Source of the DNA: Agathobacter sp.
Lineage (GTDB): Bacteria > Bacillota > Clostridia > Lachnospirales > Lachnospiraceae
Length of the DNA: 64,000 nucleotides
NCBI GenBank assembly: GCA_022775045.1
Contig: JALFLB010000060.1
Coordinates: forward strand, 81,455-145,454
Direction: 5' to 3'
This document shows, piece after piece, positions 20,262 to 28,894 of the stretch. Made by a program: the position numbers and the translations under genes. How positions within the stretch are numbered: the first letter of the stretch is position 1; every line of letters begins with the position of its first letter. A model generated the notes under the pieces. The model saw only the letters and a program-made list of their open reading frames with translations, was not told where the DNA came from and ran no database searches.

Positions 20262-20280
20262 TACTGTATTTTTTTTACAG
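20262..20280. promoter_or_regulatory. Inverted repeat in the exporter operon leader
   Basis: ACTGTA-N7-TACAGT is a perfect dyad between the exporter promoter and its first gene. BlaI/MecI/CopY operators are built from TGTA/TACA elements, so it is a candidate repressor site, although the spacing is longer than usual. Confidence 0.35.
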
Positions 20281-20285
20281 TTTCA

Positions 20286-20345
20286 AGTATACATTCTTTA
20301 TTTTACAAAATCAATATTGATTTTTATATTTTTAAATGTTATTGT
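20286..20345. promoter_or_regulatory. Back-to-back promoters sharing an 18-bp palindrome
   Basis: The perfect palindrome AAAATCAATATTGATTTT (20307-20324) contains both -35 boxes. Leftward, TTGATT (20309-20314) is 17 nt from TATACT (20286-20291) and drives the ABC operon. Rightward, TTGATT (20317-20322) is 17 nt from TATTGT (20340-20345) and drives the blaI-like operon. A dimeric repressor here would block both promoters at once. The adjacent BlaI-family protein is the obvious candidate, by inference. Confidence 0.6.
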
Positions 20346-20385
20346 ATTAAAAATACTTTTTCAGCAAACAAAGAAAGGTGTCACA

Positions 20386-20811
20386 ATGAAAATTAAACGA
20401 CCTTATGCAAAACTTACGAACCGCGATCTGGATATCCTCAATATCCTATGGGATTCTCCTAAGTCGCTGACCGCGCAGGAAATTACAAATTCGCAGGAAG
20501 GGCTTACCATCAACACGGTACAGGCAGAGCTGCGAAAGCTCTTAAAGCTGGAACTGATTGCCGTTGCGGACATTGTATACAGTGGAACGGTACTGTGCCG
20601 GAGCTATCGTCCGGCTATGACCGCACAGGAATTTACCATCTCCCAGTTTACAAGCGAGATCAAGGAATTCGCAGGCGACATCTCGGCCTCTGCCTTCGTT
20701 GCCGCGTTATTAGACACGGAGCCTGACAAAGAAAACCGTGCCAGAGAGATTGAAGAGTTAGAACATCTTCTCGAAGACTATAAAAAAAATCTGTCGGACG
20801 AAACCAAATAG
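20386..20811 (+). CDS. BlaI/MecI/CopY-family winged-helix repressor
   Basis: A 141-residue protein beginning MKIKRPYAKLTNRDLDIL. The start at 20386 has AAAGGTG 7 nt upstream; the track ORF adds 23 unsupported codons. Residues about 8-80 form the winged-helix domain of this family (LDILNILWDSPKSLTAQEI, NTVQAELRKLLKLELI), and the charged C-terminal part is the dimerisation segment. These repressors hold operons shut until cleaved by a membrane protease of the BlaR1/MecR1 type, and such a protease gene follows directly. No beta-lactamase is nearby, so the controlled genes are probably its own operon and the divergent exporter. Confidence 0.85.
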   Translation: MKIKRPYAKLTNRDLDILNILWDSPKSLTAQEITNSQEGLTINTVQAELRKLLKLELIAVADIVYSGTVLCRSYRPAMTAQEFTISQFTSEIKEFAGDISASAFVAALLDTEPDKENRAREIEELEHLLEDYKKNLSDETK

Positions 20812-20865
20812 GCACGCAGAAACGGTCTGTTTCATGACCAATGATACGAAAGAAGGCTGATCACA

Positions 20866-22011
20866 TTGACTTTTACCAACTCCTCTTTTTTGATGTCCCT
20901 TTTGTTCAGCAACGTACTCTTCATTCTGCTGTACATTCTTTTTCGGAACACCAGATTTATGATTGACATTGGCTATCGGCTTCTTGCCCTCTTCCTTGTC
21001 ATCACGCTACTGCGATTTCTCCTTCCTTTCGAGATTGCCTGCAGCACCAATATTCTGCTTCCGGAAACTATATCGAGAATCATCATATTCTTAAAGACGC
21101 CGAATATTGTGCTTGGGAAGTGTACCCTGTCGGTCTGGCATCTGTTTCTTATTGTATGGCTGGTAGGGAGTGGTATCGCGTTCCTCCGGCTGCTTCTGTC
21201 CTACCATCGTTTCCACCAGATTGTCCGACGGCTGGGCACAGACATCTCAAGGGAAGATCCTTACCGGTCACTGCTGCAGCAGATCTGTCAGGAACACCAT
21301 AAAAGGTGCCGATTTCACATTGTGCAGTTGCCTGGGATTTCGTCCCCGATGGTCACCGGAATCCATAAACCCTACATTCTGTTTCCTGATAATCTGAATG
21401 CGGACAGGCAGGATCTGTACTATATTTTAAGCCACGAGGTCTCGCATATCTTCCATCATGATATGGTGACCAAGCTTTTGGCGCAACTTCTCTGCGTCAT
21501 CTACTGGTGGAACCCTTTTGCGGGACTGCTCAAAAAGCAGATTTCTACCATGCTTGAGTTACGGATTGATTTACAGCTTACGGCTTCACCTGATCCCCAG
21601 ACCCGGGTCAACTATCTGGAATGTCTGCTGCGGGCTGCAAAGTCAGAACAGCAGGCAGCAGAGCCGGCGATTTCTTTCTGCAATGCCAGTGAGTCGCTGC
21701 TTAAGCAGCGGTTCTCCGTGCTTATCAGTCACCGGGAAAAGAAAAGCCGCTGGAAACAGATTTCCTTTTCGCTTCTCTTCGTGGGACTGTATGCATTTTC
21801 CACTTTCTTCATTTTTGAGCCGCATTATATGTCTCCGGAAGAAGCAGAAGGGACATTTGTTCCAACCCCGGAAAATGCTTATCTTGTGGAAAAGAAAGAC
21901 GGCACCTATGATCTCTACTATGAAGATAGCTATATGTCAAATTTTTACACTATTGATGAAGGTTTCGTAGAGTTACCAGTTTATCAAAACCCAAAGAAGG
22001 ATTCAAAATGA
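20866..22011 (+). CDS. M56 family (BlaR1/MecR1-like) membrane metalloprotease, short form
   Basis: A 381-residue protein apparently starting at TTG 20866, with AGAAGG about 9 nt upstream. Four membrane helices are visible (SLLFSNVLFILLYILF, LLALFLVITLLRFLLPF, LSVWHLFLIVWLVGSGIAF, and SFSLLFVGLYAFSTFFIF near residue 310). The zinc motif HEVSH in ILSHEVSHIFHHD lies between helices 3 and 4, as in BlaR1. BlaR1 carries a roughly 250-residue penicillin-binding sensor after helix 4. Here only about 60 outside residues follow, so the signal must be something else. It would cleave the neighbouring BlaI-like repressor. Its stop overlaps the start of the small secreted protein gene (ATGA). Confidence 0.82.
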   Translation: MTFTNSSFLMSLLFSNVLFILLYILFRNTRFMIDIGYRLLALFLVITLLRFLLPFEIACSTNILLPETISRIIIFLKTPNIVLGKCTLSVWHLFLIVWLVGSGIAFLRLLLSYHRFHQIVRRLGTDISREDPYRSLLQQICQEHHKRCRFHIVQLPGISSPMVTGIHKPYILFPDNLNADRQDLYYILSHEVSHIFHHDMVTKLLAQLLCVIYWWNPFAGLLKKQISTMLELRIDLQLTASPDPQTRVNYLECLLRAAKSEQQAAEPAISFCNASESLLKQRFSVLISHREKKSRWKQISFSLLFVGLYAFSTFFIFEPHYMSPEEAEGTFVPTPENAYLVEKKDGTYDLYYEDSYMSNFYTIDEGFVELPVYQNPKKDSK

Positions 22012-22262
22012 GAAACTATTTTAAAACATTATTTCCTTTTTTCTGTGCTATTGCACTGTTATTTCTACCATTGAACAATAAAATCTCAGCGGCAGATATT
22101 TCATATATTTCCACGGCACAAAGCTCTGCATCTGATTCCTCGATCACACCCCAATCGGATGACATCGGCTGGCGCTATAAAACCGTAAACGGCAAGCTTT
22201 ATAAGCGTCTTTATAACTACTCCACCAACCAGTGGATCGGCGACTGGATCTTAGTACCTTAA
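22008..22262 (+). CDS. Small secreted protein, DUF6147-like
   Basis: An 84-residue protein with a signal peptide (MRNYFKTLFPFFCAIALLFLPLNNKISAAD, probable cut after ISA). A serine-rich linker and a compact C-terminus, DDIGWRYKTVNGKLYKR...WIGDWILVP, follow. The aromatic, repeated-strand ending resembles small secreted Clostridial proteins annotated as DUF6147; I recall the family but cannot verify it. Its ATG overlaps the protease stop by four bases, so output is coupled to the M56 protein. Possible roles are the ligand or modulator of the truncated sensor, or a cargo or target of the divergent exporter. Neither is demonstrated. Confidence 0.65.
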   Translation: MRNYFKTLFPFFCAIALLFLPLNNKISAADISYISTAQSSASDSSITPQSDDIGWRYKTVNGKLYKRLYNYSTNQWIGDWILVP

Positions 22263-22292
22263 AAAAACGGTGCCGCACAACACGCGGCACCG
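22261..22292 (-). terminator. Terminator of the maltodextrin operon
   Basis: CGGTGCCGC-ACAACAC-GCGGCACCG is a perfect 9-bp stem. On the minus strand it is followed by TTTTTTT, making a strong intrinsic terminator for the GH13 gene. It also lies right after the small secreted protein stop on the other strand, without a T run in that direction. Confidence 0.85.
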
Positions 22293-22310
22293 CCTGTTCC
22301 ATCCGAAACC

Positions 22311-24077
22311 TTAGGAGAGGGATTGGGTTCCGTCCGGACTGTATTCTGTTATGGCAATAACCATACCGGTCATTGCTTCTATCTGTTTTTCACGGTTTTC
22401 TACAGATCCGTCAATCTGTTTTTCGATGTCCTGCCAAAAGGAATCCCTGCAAGAAAATTCCGCATCTGAATTATTGAGGAGGACAAGCACCCGCTCTGTC
22501 TCATCTTCCCTCAAAAATACATAGATACCATCTTTGTCCCGACACCGGACACTCCGGTAGCTTCCTGTACAAAGCGCACTGTGACTTTTCCGAAGTGTAA
22601 TCCAATCCCGCAACTTAATCACAAGCGAATCCCCAGTCTCCCATGGCATTGCCCTGCGGTATTCCTGCTCCGTCACACCTTCAATACAGTATTCATCCCC
22701 ATAGAATATGGAAGGAATTCCATAAGCGGTCATAAGATAAAACAATGCCAGTTCCAAGCGTCTGCGGTCTCCGTGGCAGGCACTTAAGAAGCGCGGAATG
22801 TCGTGCGAATCCAGAAAATTCATCTGTGCCAGCGCCACTGGGGAAGGATAGCGGTAGATCATCCGGATCATCTGTGCATCAAACTCCGAAACCGACATGG
22901 TGCGCTCTGCAAAGAAATCCTTACACAGATAGGAAAAACGGTAATTCATTGTGGAATCAAACTGATCCCCCAGCAGCCAGCAGCCGGAATCCTCCCAGAT
23001 TTCGCCAATCAGAAACGCATCCGGCCGAACCTGCCGCACTGCACTGCGGAAATGCCTCCAAAAACCATGGTTGACCTCATTGGCCACATCCAGACGCCAG
23101 CCGTCAATGTCCGCCTCCTGAATCCAATAGGTGCCGACCCGAATCAGGTAATCCTCCACCTCCCTGTTTCCAGTGTTTAGTTTCGGCATCTCCTTGACAT
23201 AGGCAAATGCCTCATAGTTCGGCGGATCCTCATACCGGATTGGCTCCGGCATATCATAAAACCAGTTATAATACTTAGAATCCCGCCCCTTCTTAAGAAC
23301 ATCCCGGAAAGCGAAAAAATCCGGTCCACAATGATTGAACACACCGTCGAACAGAACGCGAATGCCCCGTCCATGACAATCCTGAACCAATTCTTTTACA
23401 TCCGCGAGAGTGCCAAAGCAGGGATCGATGGAAAAGTAGTCGATCGTATCATATTTGTGGTAGGAGTTTGCAGCAAACAGCGGATTCAAGTAAATGCAAT
23501 TGATTCCCAACTCCGACAGGTAATCGAGATTTTCCCGCACCCCCCGCAGGGTTCCCCCCAGCTTTGTTTCGCTCCGGCACTCTTCACCTGATGCATTTTT
23601 CACAGACGTACATCTTCCTTCCCCTGTAAGGCTGCGGTATCCCGATGCAAAACTGTCTGGAAAAATATGGTACATGACAAGATTTTTTGTCCACCTCGGC
23701 ACCGCCTGGATATCCTCCCTTCGAATGTACGGAAACTGAAAATATTCTGTGCGGCTGCAGACGATAGTGTCGCAAAATCCCCGTTCGCAGTAATAGATTT
23801 GCGTTTCTTCGTCATCCAGCAAAAAATAATAGCAAATCCTCCGATACCGGTCCTTTATCTTTGCCTCAAAATAATCATACAGATCATCACTTGCCACACG
23901 CTCCATCCTTATCTGCCACGTGCGTATCTCCGGCTTAGGATCTACCCGGTCTCCGTAATACACGTCACAAGTTTTCAAATCTCCCTTTGCAGCCCGCAGA
24001 CGGATGACCAGCGTACACTCATCCTCCGCATAGGCATACTGTGAGAGGGGAATATGTAAGATTGCCTCCTTTTTCAT
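22311..24077 (-). CDS. GH13 alpha-amylase family enzyme (neopullulanase/cyclomaltodextrinase-like)
   Basis: A 588-residue cytosolic glycosidase with no signal peptide. Residues 1-120 form an N-terminal beta domain typical of the maltogenic amylase/neopullulanase group. The (beta/alpha)8 barrel shows the four GH13 regions: VLFDGVFNHCG, GWRLDVANE with the nucleophile Asp, FLIGEIWED with the acid Glu, and NFLDSHDIPR. A C-terminal beta domain ends the chain. It would hydrolyse imported maltodextrins, as its ATG overlaps the MalG-like permease stop (ATGA) in a maltodextrin uptake operon. Exact product pattern (maltose versus panose) is not predictable. Confidence 0.9.
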   Translation of the reverse strand: MKKEAILHIPLSQYAYAEDECTLVIRLRAAKGDLKTCDVYYGDRVDPKPEIRTWQIRMERVASDDLYDYFEAKIKDRYRRICYYFLLDDEETQIYYCERGFCDTIVCSRTEYFQFPYIRREDIQAVPRWTKNLVMYHIFPDSFASGYRSLTGEGRCTSVKNASGEECRSETKLGGTLRGVRENLDYLSELGINCIYLNPLFAANSYHKYDTIDYFSIDPCFGTLADVKELVQDCHGRGIRVLFDGVFNHCGPDFFAFRDVLKKGRDSKYYNWFYDMPEPIRYEDPPNYEAFAYVKEMPKLNTGNREVEDYLIRVGTYWIQEADIDGWRLDVANEVNHGFWRHFRSAVRQVRPDAFLIGEIWEDSGCWLLGDQFDSTMNYRFSYLCKDFFAERTMSVSEFDAQMIRMIYRYPSPVALAQMNFLDSHDIPRFLSACHGDRRRLELALFYLMTAYGIPSIFYGDEYCIEGVTEQEYRRAMPWETGDSLVIKLRDWITLRKSHSALCTGSYRSVRCRDKDGIYVFLREDETERVLVLLNNSDAEFSCRDSFWQDIEKQIDGSVENREKQIEAMTGMVIAITEYSPDGTQSLS

Positions 24078-24916
24078 CCCTTTACCGCTCCTCCTGTAAT
24101 GCCCTCAACATAGAACTTCTGCATAATGATAAACAACACGGAAATTGGTATGGCAACAATGATACCGCCCGCGCAGAAAACAGAAAAATAATTTCCCACC
24201 AGCGTCCGCTGCACCAGATTATACAATCCCATTGCCACTGTCCAGTCCTGGGGATTCTTGGAGCGGATCATCAGCTTCGCCATGACAAAATCCATCCACG
24301 GTGTCAGAAAGGAATTGATCACCGTATAAACAATAATCGGCTTCGAAAGCGGAATCACAATTTTCGTAAAGATTGTAAGCTGTGAAGCCCCCTCCAGCTT
24401 TGCGGACTCCCGCAATGACACCGGAATCGTATCAAAAAATCCTTTGCAGATCAGATAGCCAAGCCCCGAGCCTGCAGAATAAATCACAATGAGCCCCAGC
24501 ATGCTGTTGGTCAGTCCGATCAGCTTCATAACAAAATAGATAGCGATCATGGAAAGAACGCCCGGAAACATGCCCAGTATGATGGCAAAACTCATCAGGG
24601 GCTTTCTCGCCCGAAAACGCATGCAGCTCATGGCGTAAGCTACCATCAGAACAAACGATGTTGAGATGATGCAGCACGCAACTCCAATGATCATGGAATT
24701 TCGAAACCACGCCGGAAAATTTGCTACCGTGTCCGGTCTAAAAAATAGCTGAGCGTAATTGTCCAAAGACCATTTTTCAGGGAAAAAATGCATGGTATTG
24801 ATTCCCTTATAAGCACTTAGGGATGTCACCAAAAGCCACACGATCGGAATCAGCCAGATTGCAGAGAGAATCGTCAATAACACATGCTTCCAGATCACTT
24901 TCAGTTTTTTCTTCAT
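24074..24916 (-). CDS. Maltodextrin ABC transporter permease (MalG-like)
   Basis: A 280-residue permease of the CUT1 sugar ABC class with six membrane helices. The start MKKKLKVIWKHV at 24916 overlaps the MalF-like stop by one base (TAATG) and has GGAGGAG upstream; the track ORF has 28 extra residues that would lie inside the preceding gene. The coupling EAA loop is ESAKLEGASQLTIFTKIVIPLSKPI, which docks to the ATPase. The end, VEGITGGAVKG, is the usual CUT1 MalG-type C-terminus. It forms a channel with the MalF-like protein. No ATPase gene is present, so a shared one is expected. Confidence 0.92.
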   Translation of the reverse strand: MKKKLKVIWKHVLLTILSAIWLIPIVWLLVTSLSAYKGINTMHFFPEKWSLDNYAQLFFRPDTVANFPAWFRNSMIIGVACCIISTSFVLMVAYAMSCMRFRARKPLMSFAIILGMFPGVLSMIAIYFVMKLIGLTNSMLGLIVIYSAGSGLGYLICKGFFDTIPVSLRESAKLEGASQLTIFTKIVIPLSKPIIVYTVINSFLTPWMDFVMAKLMIRSKNPQDWTVAMGLYNLVQRTLVGNYFSVFCAGGIIVAIPISVLFIIMQKFYVEGITGGAVKG

Positions 24917-26319
24917 TATTGAAACTCCTCCTCCCGGTTTCCTGCAATCATTCTTGTAAAACCAACCAGTGTGAGAACCGCGCAGATGATAAATACACAA
25001 ATTCCGATGACCGAAGCCATCTTATAGTTGGAATAGTCGTTGGTCAGCGTAAAAAGCCATGTTACCAGAAGATCTACTTCCCTGGCATTGGAATTGGCAA
25101 AATTCATATTCGAAGTAACATAATCGCTGGTGAGAAGATAGATTACATTAAAATTGTTGATATTACCGATAATGGCAGTAATCAGGCTCGGTCCTGTCAC
25201 AAACAGCATATACGGCATCGTAATCTTCCAGAAAATCTGTCTCTCATTTGCACCGTCAATTTTTGCGCTCTCCAGTTGATCATTGGGAATATTCATCAGA
25301 ATCCCCGTGGCACTAAGCATCTGAAACGGTACCCCAACCCAGATGTTGATCATCACGATCATCACGTGTGCCCACCCCGGTTTTGACAAAAACGGAATAT
25401 AGGACAGTCCATGGCTCACAAGACCAATATTCTGCAAAAACTGTGTCAGCCCGATTCTGCTGCAGATTCCATTGACAATGCCGTAGTCACCAAACATTTT
25501 TCCAACCAGAAGCAGAGTAACAAACTGTGGAATTGCAATTGTAATGACAAACAAGGTTCTCCACAACTTTTTGCATCGAACTGTCCTGTCATTGATGAGC
25601 TTTGCCAGCAAAATTCCGCCAAAATAGGTTGTAAACGTTGCAAGCAGTGCCCAGACCAGGGTCCAGACAAGAACACGTACAAAAACATAACCGAAGGTAA
25701 CCGTTGTAGTTGTTGTAAAGAGCTGTTTGAAATTGTTCAGTCCGACCCACGTAAACAGATAGGTGGGCGGCTGGTGATTCAAATCATAATTGGTAAACGC
25801 AATGCAGATCATAAAAATGATCGGTATGATATTCACCAGAAGTACGCCAAGGCCAGGAAGTGTCAATAACGTAACATGGAATTTTCCGTTTACCAGCTCC
25901 TGGCAATCCTCTGTAAAGCGCGGAATGTGTTCTCCATTCTCCTTCATCATCTGAAGGCGGTACACCGCCTTCAGATTCGAAATATACAACAGAACAAATG
26001 CTGCAATTGTCAGAATTCCGATAATGCCAAACAGAAGAATCAACAGGGAATTATCGTAATCATTGACTGTCTTTGTCAACGTTGTCAGATCCAGCACTTC
26101 TTCCCTCTGCACAGTTCCCAATGTATTTAATTTTGTGATATACTGCCACGACACCTTCCCTGTAAAGAAAAAGAACCCAAGCTCTATCAGGCACATCAGA
26201 ATTCCTTTAACCACCTGACCGTGTCCCCAGTATCCCACGCCCATAACAAGCAGGGAAAATCTCGTCCAGATATCGCCGCATTTTATTGCAGTAAAAAAAT
26301 CTTTCCAATATTTTTTCAT
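24916..26319 (-). CDS. Maltodextrin ABC transporter permease (MalF-like) with extended N-terminus
   Basis: A 467-residue CUT1 permease. Residues from about 165 onward form the usual transport core, with coupling loop ESAKIDGANERQIFWKITMPY. The first roughly 160 residues add two or three membrane helices (GILMCLIELGFFFFTG, LLILLFGIIGILTIAAFVLLY) and a charged cytoplasmic segment (RLQMMKENGEHIPRF). An added N-terminal region is common to Firmicute maltodextrin MalF proteins and makes it much longer than the approximately 290-residue minimal CUT1 permease. It lies 11 nt after the binding protein gene. Confidence 0.9.
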   Translation of the reverse strand: MKKYWKDFFTAIKCGDIWTRFSLLVMGVGYWGHGQVVKGILMCLIELGFFFFTGKVSWQYITKLNTLGTVQREEVLDLTTLTKTVNDYDNSLLILLFGIIGILTIAAFVLLYISNLKAVYRLQMMKENGEHIPRFTEDCQELVNGKFHVTLLTLPGLGVLLVNIIPIIFMICIAFTNYDLNHQPPTYLFTWVGLNNFKQLFTTTTTVTFGYVFVRVLVWTLVWALLATFTTYFGGILLAKLINDRTVRCKKLWRTLFVITIAIPQFVTLLLVGKMFGDYGIVNGICSRIGLTQFLQNIGLVSHGLSYIPFLSKPGWAHVMIVMINIWVGVPFQMLSATGILMNIPNDQLESAKIDGANERQIFWKITMPYMLFVTGPSLITAIIGNINNFNVIYLLTSDYVTSNMNFANSNAREVDLLVTWLFTLTNDYSNYKMASVIGICVFIICAVLTLVGFTRMIAGNREEEFQ

Positions 26320-26330
26320 ATTTCCAACAT

Positions 26331-27644
26331 CTATTCTGCCGTGATCGGCTGTGTAATTCCTTCAACTGCCTCGTCTAACAGTTTCTGCACATCCGTATAG
26401 TCACCGCTGACCAAGGACTCGCCCAACGCTGCTGCCGGATCCCAGTAATTGTTTCCAACACGCTGTAAATCCGCATACTGAGACTGCTCACTCAACGCCG
26501 CAAGAGCTGGAGCTGCTGCAATCTCCTCCGATGCTGCTGCATTGATATTGGAAGGTCCCTCACCCGTTGCAACGCCGATTGCTTTCTGGCTCTGCTCATT
26601 GGTAATATACTCTGCCAGCAGCATTGCCCAGCCTGTGTCCTTGGAATAAGAATTGACACCCACGAACTTGTATCCTGCAAAGGACCCCATCTGCACCTGC
26701 TCTCCATCGACGGTAAATGTCGGAAGCTTTGCTGCAGCATACCCATCCCCATATGCCTCCTTGAAACCACTGGTTGCCCAGGTTCCGTTGACATCTGCAA
26801 TCATCTCCCCGTTCAAGGCAAATGCCTGCGCATCCTCGTTAACGCAATCCACCATCGCCTTGCTCTTACAGATTTCCGTTACAGCAGTTGCTACATCCGC
26901 ACCGGTATATTTCGTATCCGTTGCATTCCAGTTGCAGGTATTGGAGCCGTCATCATTCCGGTACATTTCCAGATCTGCCCCTGAGAAAAATCCATACAGA
27001 TACCATGCGCCAGACACTTCCATTCCTACGGTCTTACCCTGTTTCTCCGCCGCTGCCAGCAGGTTATCCCACGATGAGACATCCTCTTCTGTCAGATAAT
27101 CTGAGTTATAAAATAAGAAATAGCCGTTGGAAGCGGTCAGTGGATACGCATACATTTTTCCGTTCACAGATGCCGCATCGACTGCCTCCTTGGAATTCGC
27201 CGTTGTAGGGTCGTAGGTAAAGGTGGCATCCACGCTCTGCAACGCCCCCGCATTTACCAAATCCAGCAGCTGGTCATCCGCAAACACGAACACATCTGCT
27301 GCATTCTCCACGTCTACCAGTACATCATCTTTGCAGTTTGCTTCCGACTCTGCACCGATGGTAATATCAAATTCCACATCCGGATACTGCTGCTCAAACT
27401 CATCCACCAGCTGCTTCATCACTGTCTGATACTGCTCTGTCTCAGCACACCAGAGTGTCAGCTCCACCGGTCCGTCTGTGCCCGCGATTAGATTTGCTAC
27501 TGCATCGTCTGACTTTGTTTCGGCCGCGTGACTATCGTCTGTTTTCTGCGTATCATTTGCCGCTTCTTGTGTGTTCCCGCATCCTACGGTTAAGGATGCT
27601 ACCATTCCTGCTACCAGCAGTACTGCTATCATTTTTTTCTTCAT
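26331..27644 (-). CDS. Maltodextrin-binding lipoprotein (MalE-like)
   Basis: A 437-residue extracellular sugar-binding lipoprotein. The start MKKKMIAVLLVAG at 27644 has GGAGG 8 nt upstream; the ATG two codons earlier is too close to the site. The lipobox LTVGC near residue 23 gives a lipid-anchored cysteine, followed by an acidic Ser/Thr linker. The mature part has the group 1 solute-binding fold (VELTLWCAETEQYQTVMK, PLTASNGYFLFYNSDYL, MQMGSFAGYKFVGVNSYS). Its place ahead of MalF- and MalG-like permeases and a GH13 enzyme indicates maltodextrins. A strong divergent promoter and the LacI regulator lie upstream. Confidence 0.9.
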   Translation of the reverse strand: MKKKMIAVLLVAGMVASLTVGCGNTQEAANDTQKTDDSHAAETKSDDAVANLIAGTDGPVELTLWCAETEQYQTVMKQLVDEFEQQYPDVEFDITIGAESEANCKDDVLVDVENAADVFVFADDQLLDLVNAGALQSVDATFTYDPTTANSKEAVDAASVNGKMYAYPLTASNGYFLFYNSDYLTEEDVSSWDNLLAAAEKQGKTVGMEVSGAWYLYGFFSGADLEMYRNDDGSNTCNWNATDTKYTGADVATAVTEICKSKAMVDCVNEDAQAFALNGEMIADVNGTWATSGFKEAYGDGYAAAKLPTFTVDGEQVQMGSFAGYKFVGVNSYSKDTGWAMLLAEYITNEQSQKAIGVATGEGPSNINAAASEEIAAAPALAALSEQSQYADLQRVGNNYWDPAAALGESLVSGDYTDVQKLLDEAVEGITQPITAE

Positions 27645-27659
27645 ACCCATTACCTCCCA

Positions 27660-27674
27660 GGAAACTGTTTTCCC
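27660..27674. promoter_or_regulatory. Candidate LacI operator in the malE leader
   Basis: GGAAACTGTTTTCCC is a near-palindrome between the malE promoter and its Shine-Dalgarno. Its position downstream of the -10 suits repression by the divergently encoded LacI-family protein. Confidence 0.4.
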
Positions 27675-27718
27675 AAACTTATTATTTCTTATGTAGGTTT
27701 TCTTGTCTCTACACTTGT

Positions 27719-27747
27719 ATTTTATTGATATATTCCTTTATTTTCAA
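27719..27747 (-). promoter_or_regulatory. malE promoter
   Basis: Minus-strand TTGAAA and TAAAAT are separated by 17 nt, about 75 nt upstream of the binding protein gene. Confidence 0.65.
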
Positions 27748-27767
27748 CGAATTTCAAATTTTTGCAA

Positions 27768-27796
27768 TTGACTTTGTCAGGAAACCGCTATACTAT
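27768..27796 (+). promoter_or_regulatory. lacI-type regulator promoter
   Basis: TTGACT and TACTAT are separated by 17 nt, about 40 nt before the regulator ATG. Together with the malE promoter it forms a divergent control region of under 200 nt. Confidence 0.65.
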
Positions 27797-27834
27797 ATTT
27801 TCAAATTTAGATATTTTTTAGGGAGGAAAATACT

Positions 27835-28860
27835 ATGCCGATCACCATATCCGACGTTGCCGCCGAAGCGGGTGTATCCAAATCCACTGTATCGAAAGTT
27901 TTGAACCACTGGAGCACCATCTCCCCTGAGACGGCAGCCCGCGTGAACGCCGCCATCGAAAAACTGCACTACATCCCCAACTCTCGCGCAGTCTCCTTTG
28001 CCCGGCAGGCGACACAGAACATTGTCTATCTGACCAACCTGGGCAAAGGCTCCGCCTACCAGAATCCCCATATGTTTGATATTATGGCCGGTGTACACCA
28101 CGAGCTCACCTCACAGAATTACACTCTCACGCTGGTAGACACCTCCGAGGAAACATACCCTGGCGAGCGTGCGATCCAGGAGATCAAAAGACGTTCCGCG
28201 GATGGTCTGATCATTCACGGTTCCGCAGTCAATGAAGAGCTTGCACAACACATTATTAATGAGAACGTCCCTCACATTATCATCGGGCATCCGGATTTTG
28301 AAAACCGCCTCTGCTGGATCGATACCGACCATGCCCTTGCCGGAGAATACGCTGCCGCCCATATGATCGACTGCGGCTGCCTAGATGTCCTCTTTATTGC
28401 CGGTCGGAAAAGCGACACCCTCTCCAACCAGCGCCTGAAAGGTTTTTTAAAAGGTATGCTGGATCACCGGAACCATATTCCCCGCAGCCGCATCGGCTAT
28501 ACCAACGCCACCCGCCTTGGAGCTTACGAGACCACCCTTCACCTGTTGCGGGATTCTTCTGATTCCTACCCCCAGGCAATTGTCTGTGAAAACAGTACAC
28601 TGGCTCTCGGCGTCACTAAAGCCCTCTCGGAGCTGTCCCTTACTGTGCCAGACGATATTGAGCTGATTACCTTTGATCTCTACCCCTACTCCGGTGTAAT
28701 TGACCCACAGCCGACAGCGATTGATATCAACGTCTACGACATGGGAGCTCAGGCAGGCAGCATGATAATCCGCAAGCTTCAGAACCCCGATTTGCTCATT
28801 CAAAGCTTTATGACGCTGCCGGTTCTCATTCAGGGAAAAAGCACAATTCCAAATCCTTAG
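27835..28860 (+). CDS. LacI-family repressor of the maltodextrin operon
   Basis: A 341-residue regulator. The helix-turn-helix and hinge are at residues 1-60 (TISDVAAEAGVSKSTVSKVLN, SRAVSFARQ). The periplasmic-binding-like ligand domain follows (NIVYLTNLGKG, HIIIGHPDFENR, DVLFIAGRKSDT, ITFDLYPYSG). GGAGG lies 8 nt before the ATG. It is divergent from the malE-F-G-GH13 operon, so it most likely represses that operon until a maltodextrin-derived inducer binds. It should not be confused with the second LacI at 57128-58144, which serves the mannan locus. Confidence 0.9.
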   Translation: MPITISDVAAEAGVSKSTVSKVLNHWSTISPETAARVNAAIEKLHYIPNSRAVSFARQATQNIVYLTNLGKGSAYQNPHMFDIMAGVHHELTSQNYTLTLVDTSEETYPGERAIQEIKRRSADGLIIHGSAVNEELAQHIINENVPHIIIGHPDFENRLCWIDTDHALAGEYAAAHMIDCGCLDVLFIAGRKSDTLSNQRLKGFLKGMLDHRNHIPRSRIGYTNATRLGAYETTLHLLRDSSDSYPQAIVCENSTLALGVTKALSELSLTVPDDIELITFDLYPYSGVIDPQPTAIDINVYDMGAQAGSMIIRKLQNPDLLIQSFMTLPVLIQGKSTIPNP

Positions 28861-28888
28861 TTGACCATCCGTTTGCTTATGCTATAAT
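28861..28888 (+). promoter_or_regulatory. Promoter for a leaderless WYL regulator transcript
   Basis: TTGACC and consensus TATAAT are separated by 16 nt. The -35 begins at the base after the lacI-type stop codon. Only six bases lie between the -10 and the WYL gene ATG, so transcription should start at or next to the A of that ATG. Confidence 0.7.
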
Positions 28889-28894
28889 AACCTT

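Noticed and set aside
20386-22011. Beta-lactam resistance regulators
   Set aside because: The repressor and protease match the BlaI/M56 families, but the protease lacks the penicillin-binding sensor and no beta-lactamase or PBP2a gene is present, so a resistance call is not supported.
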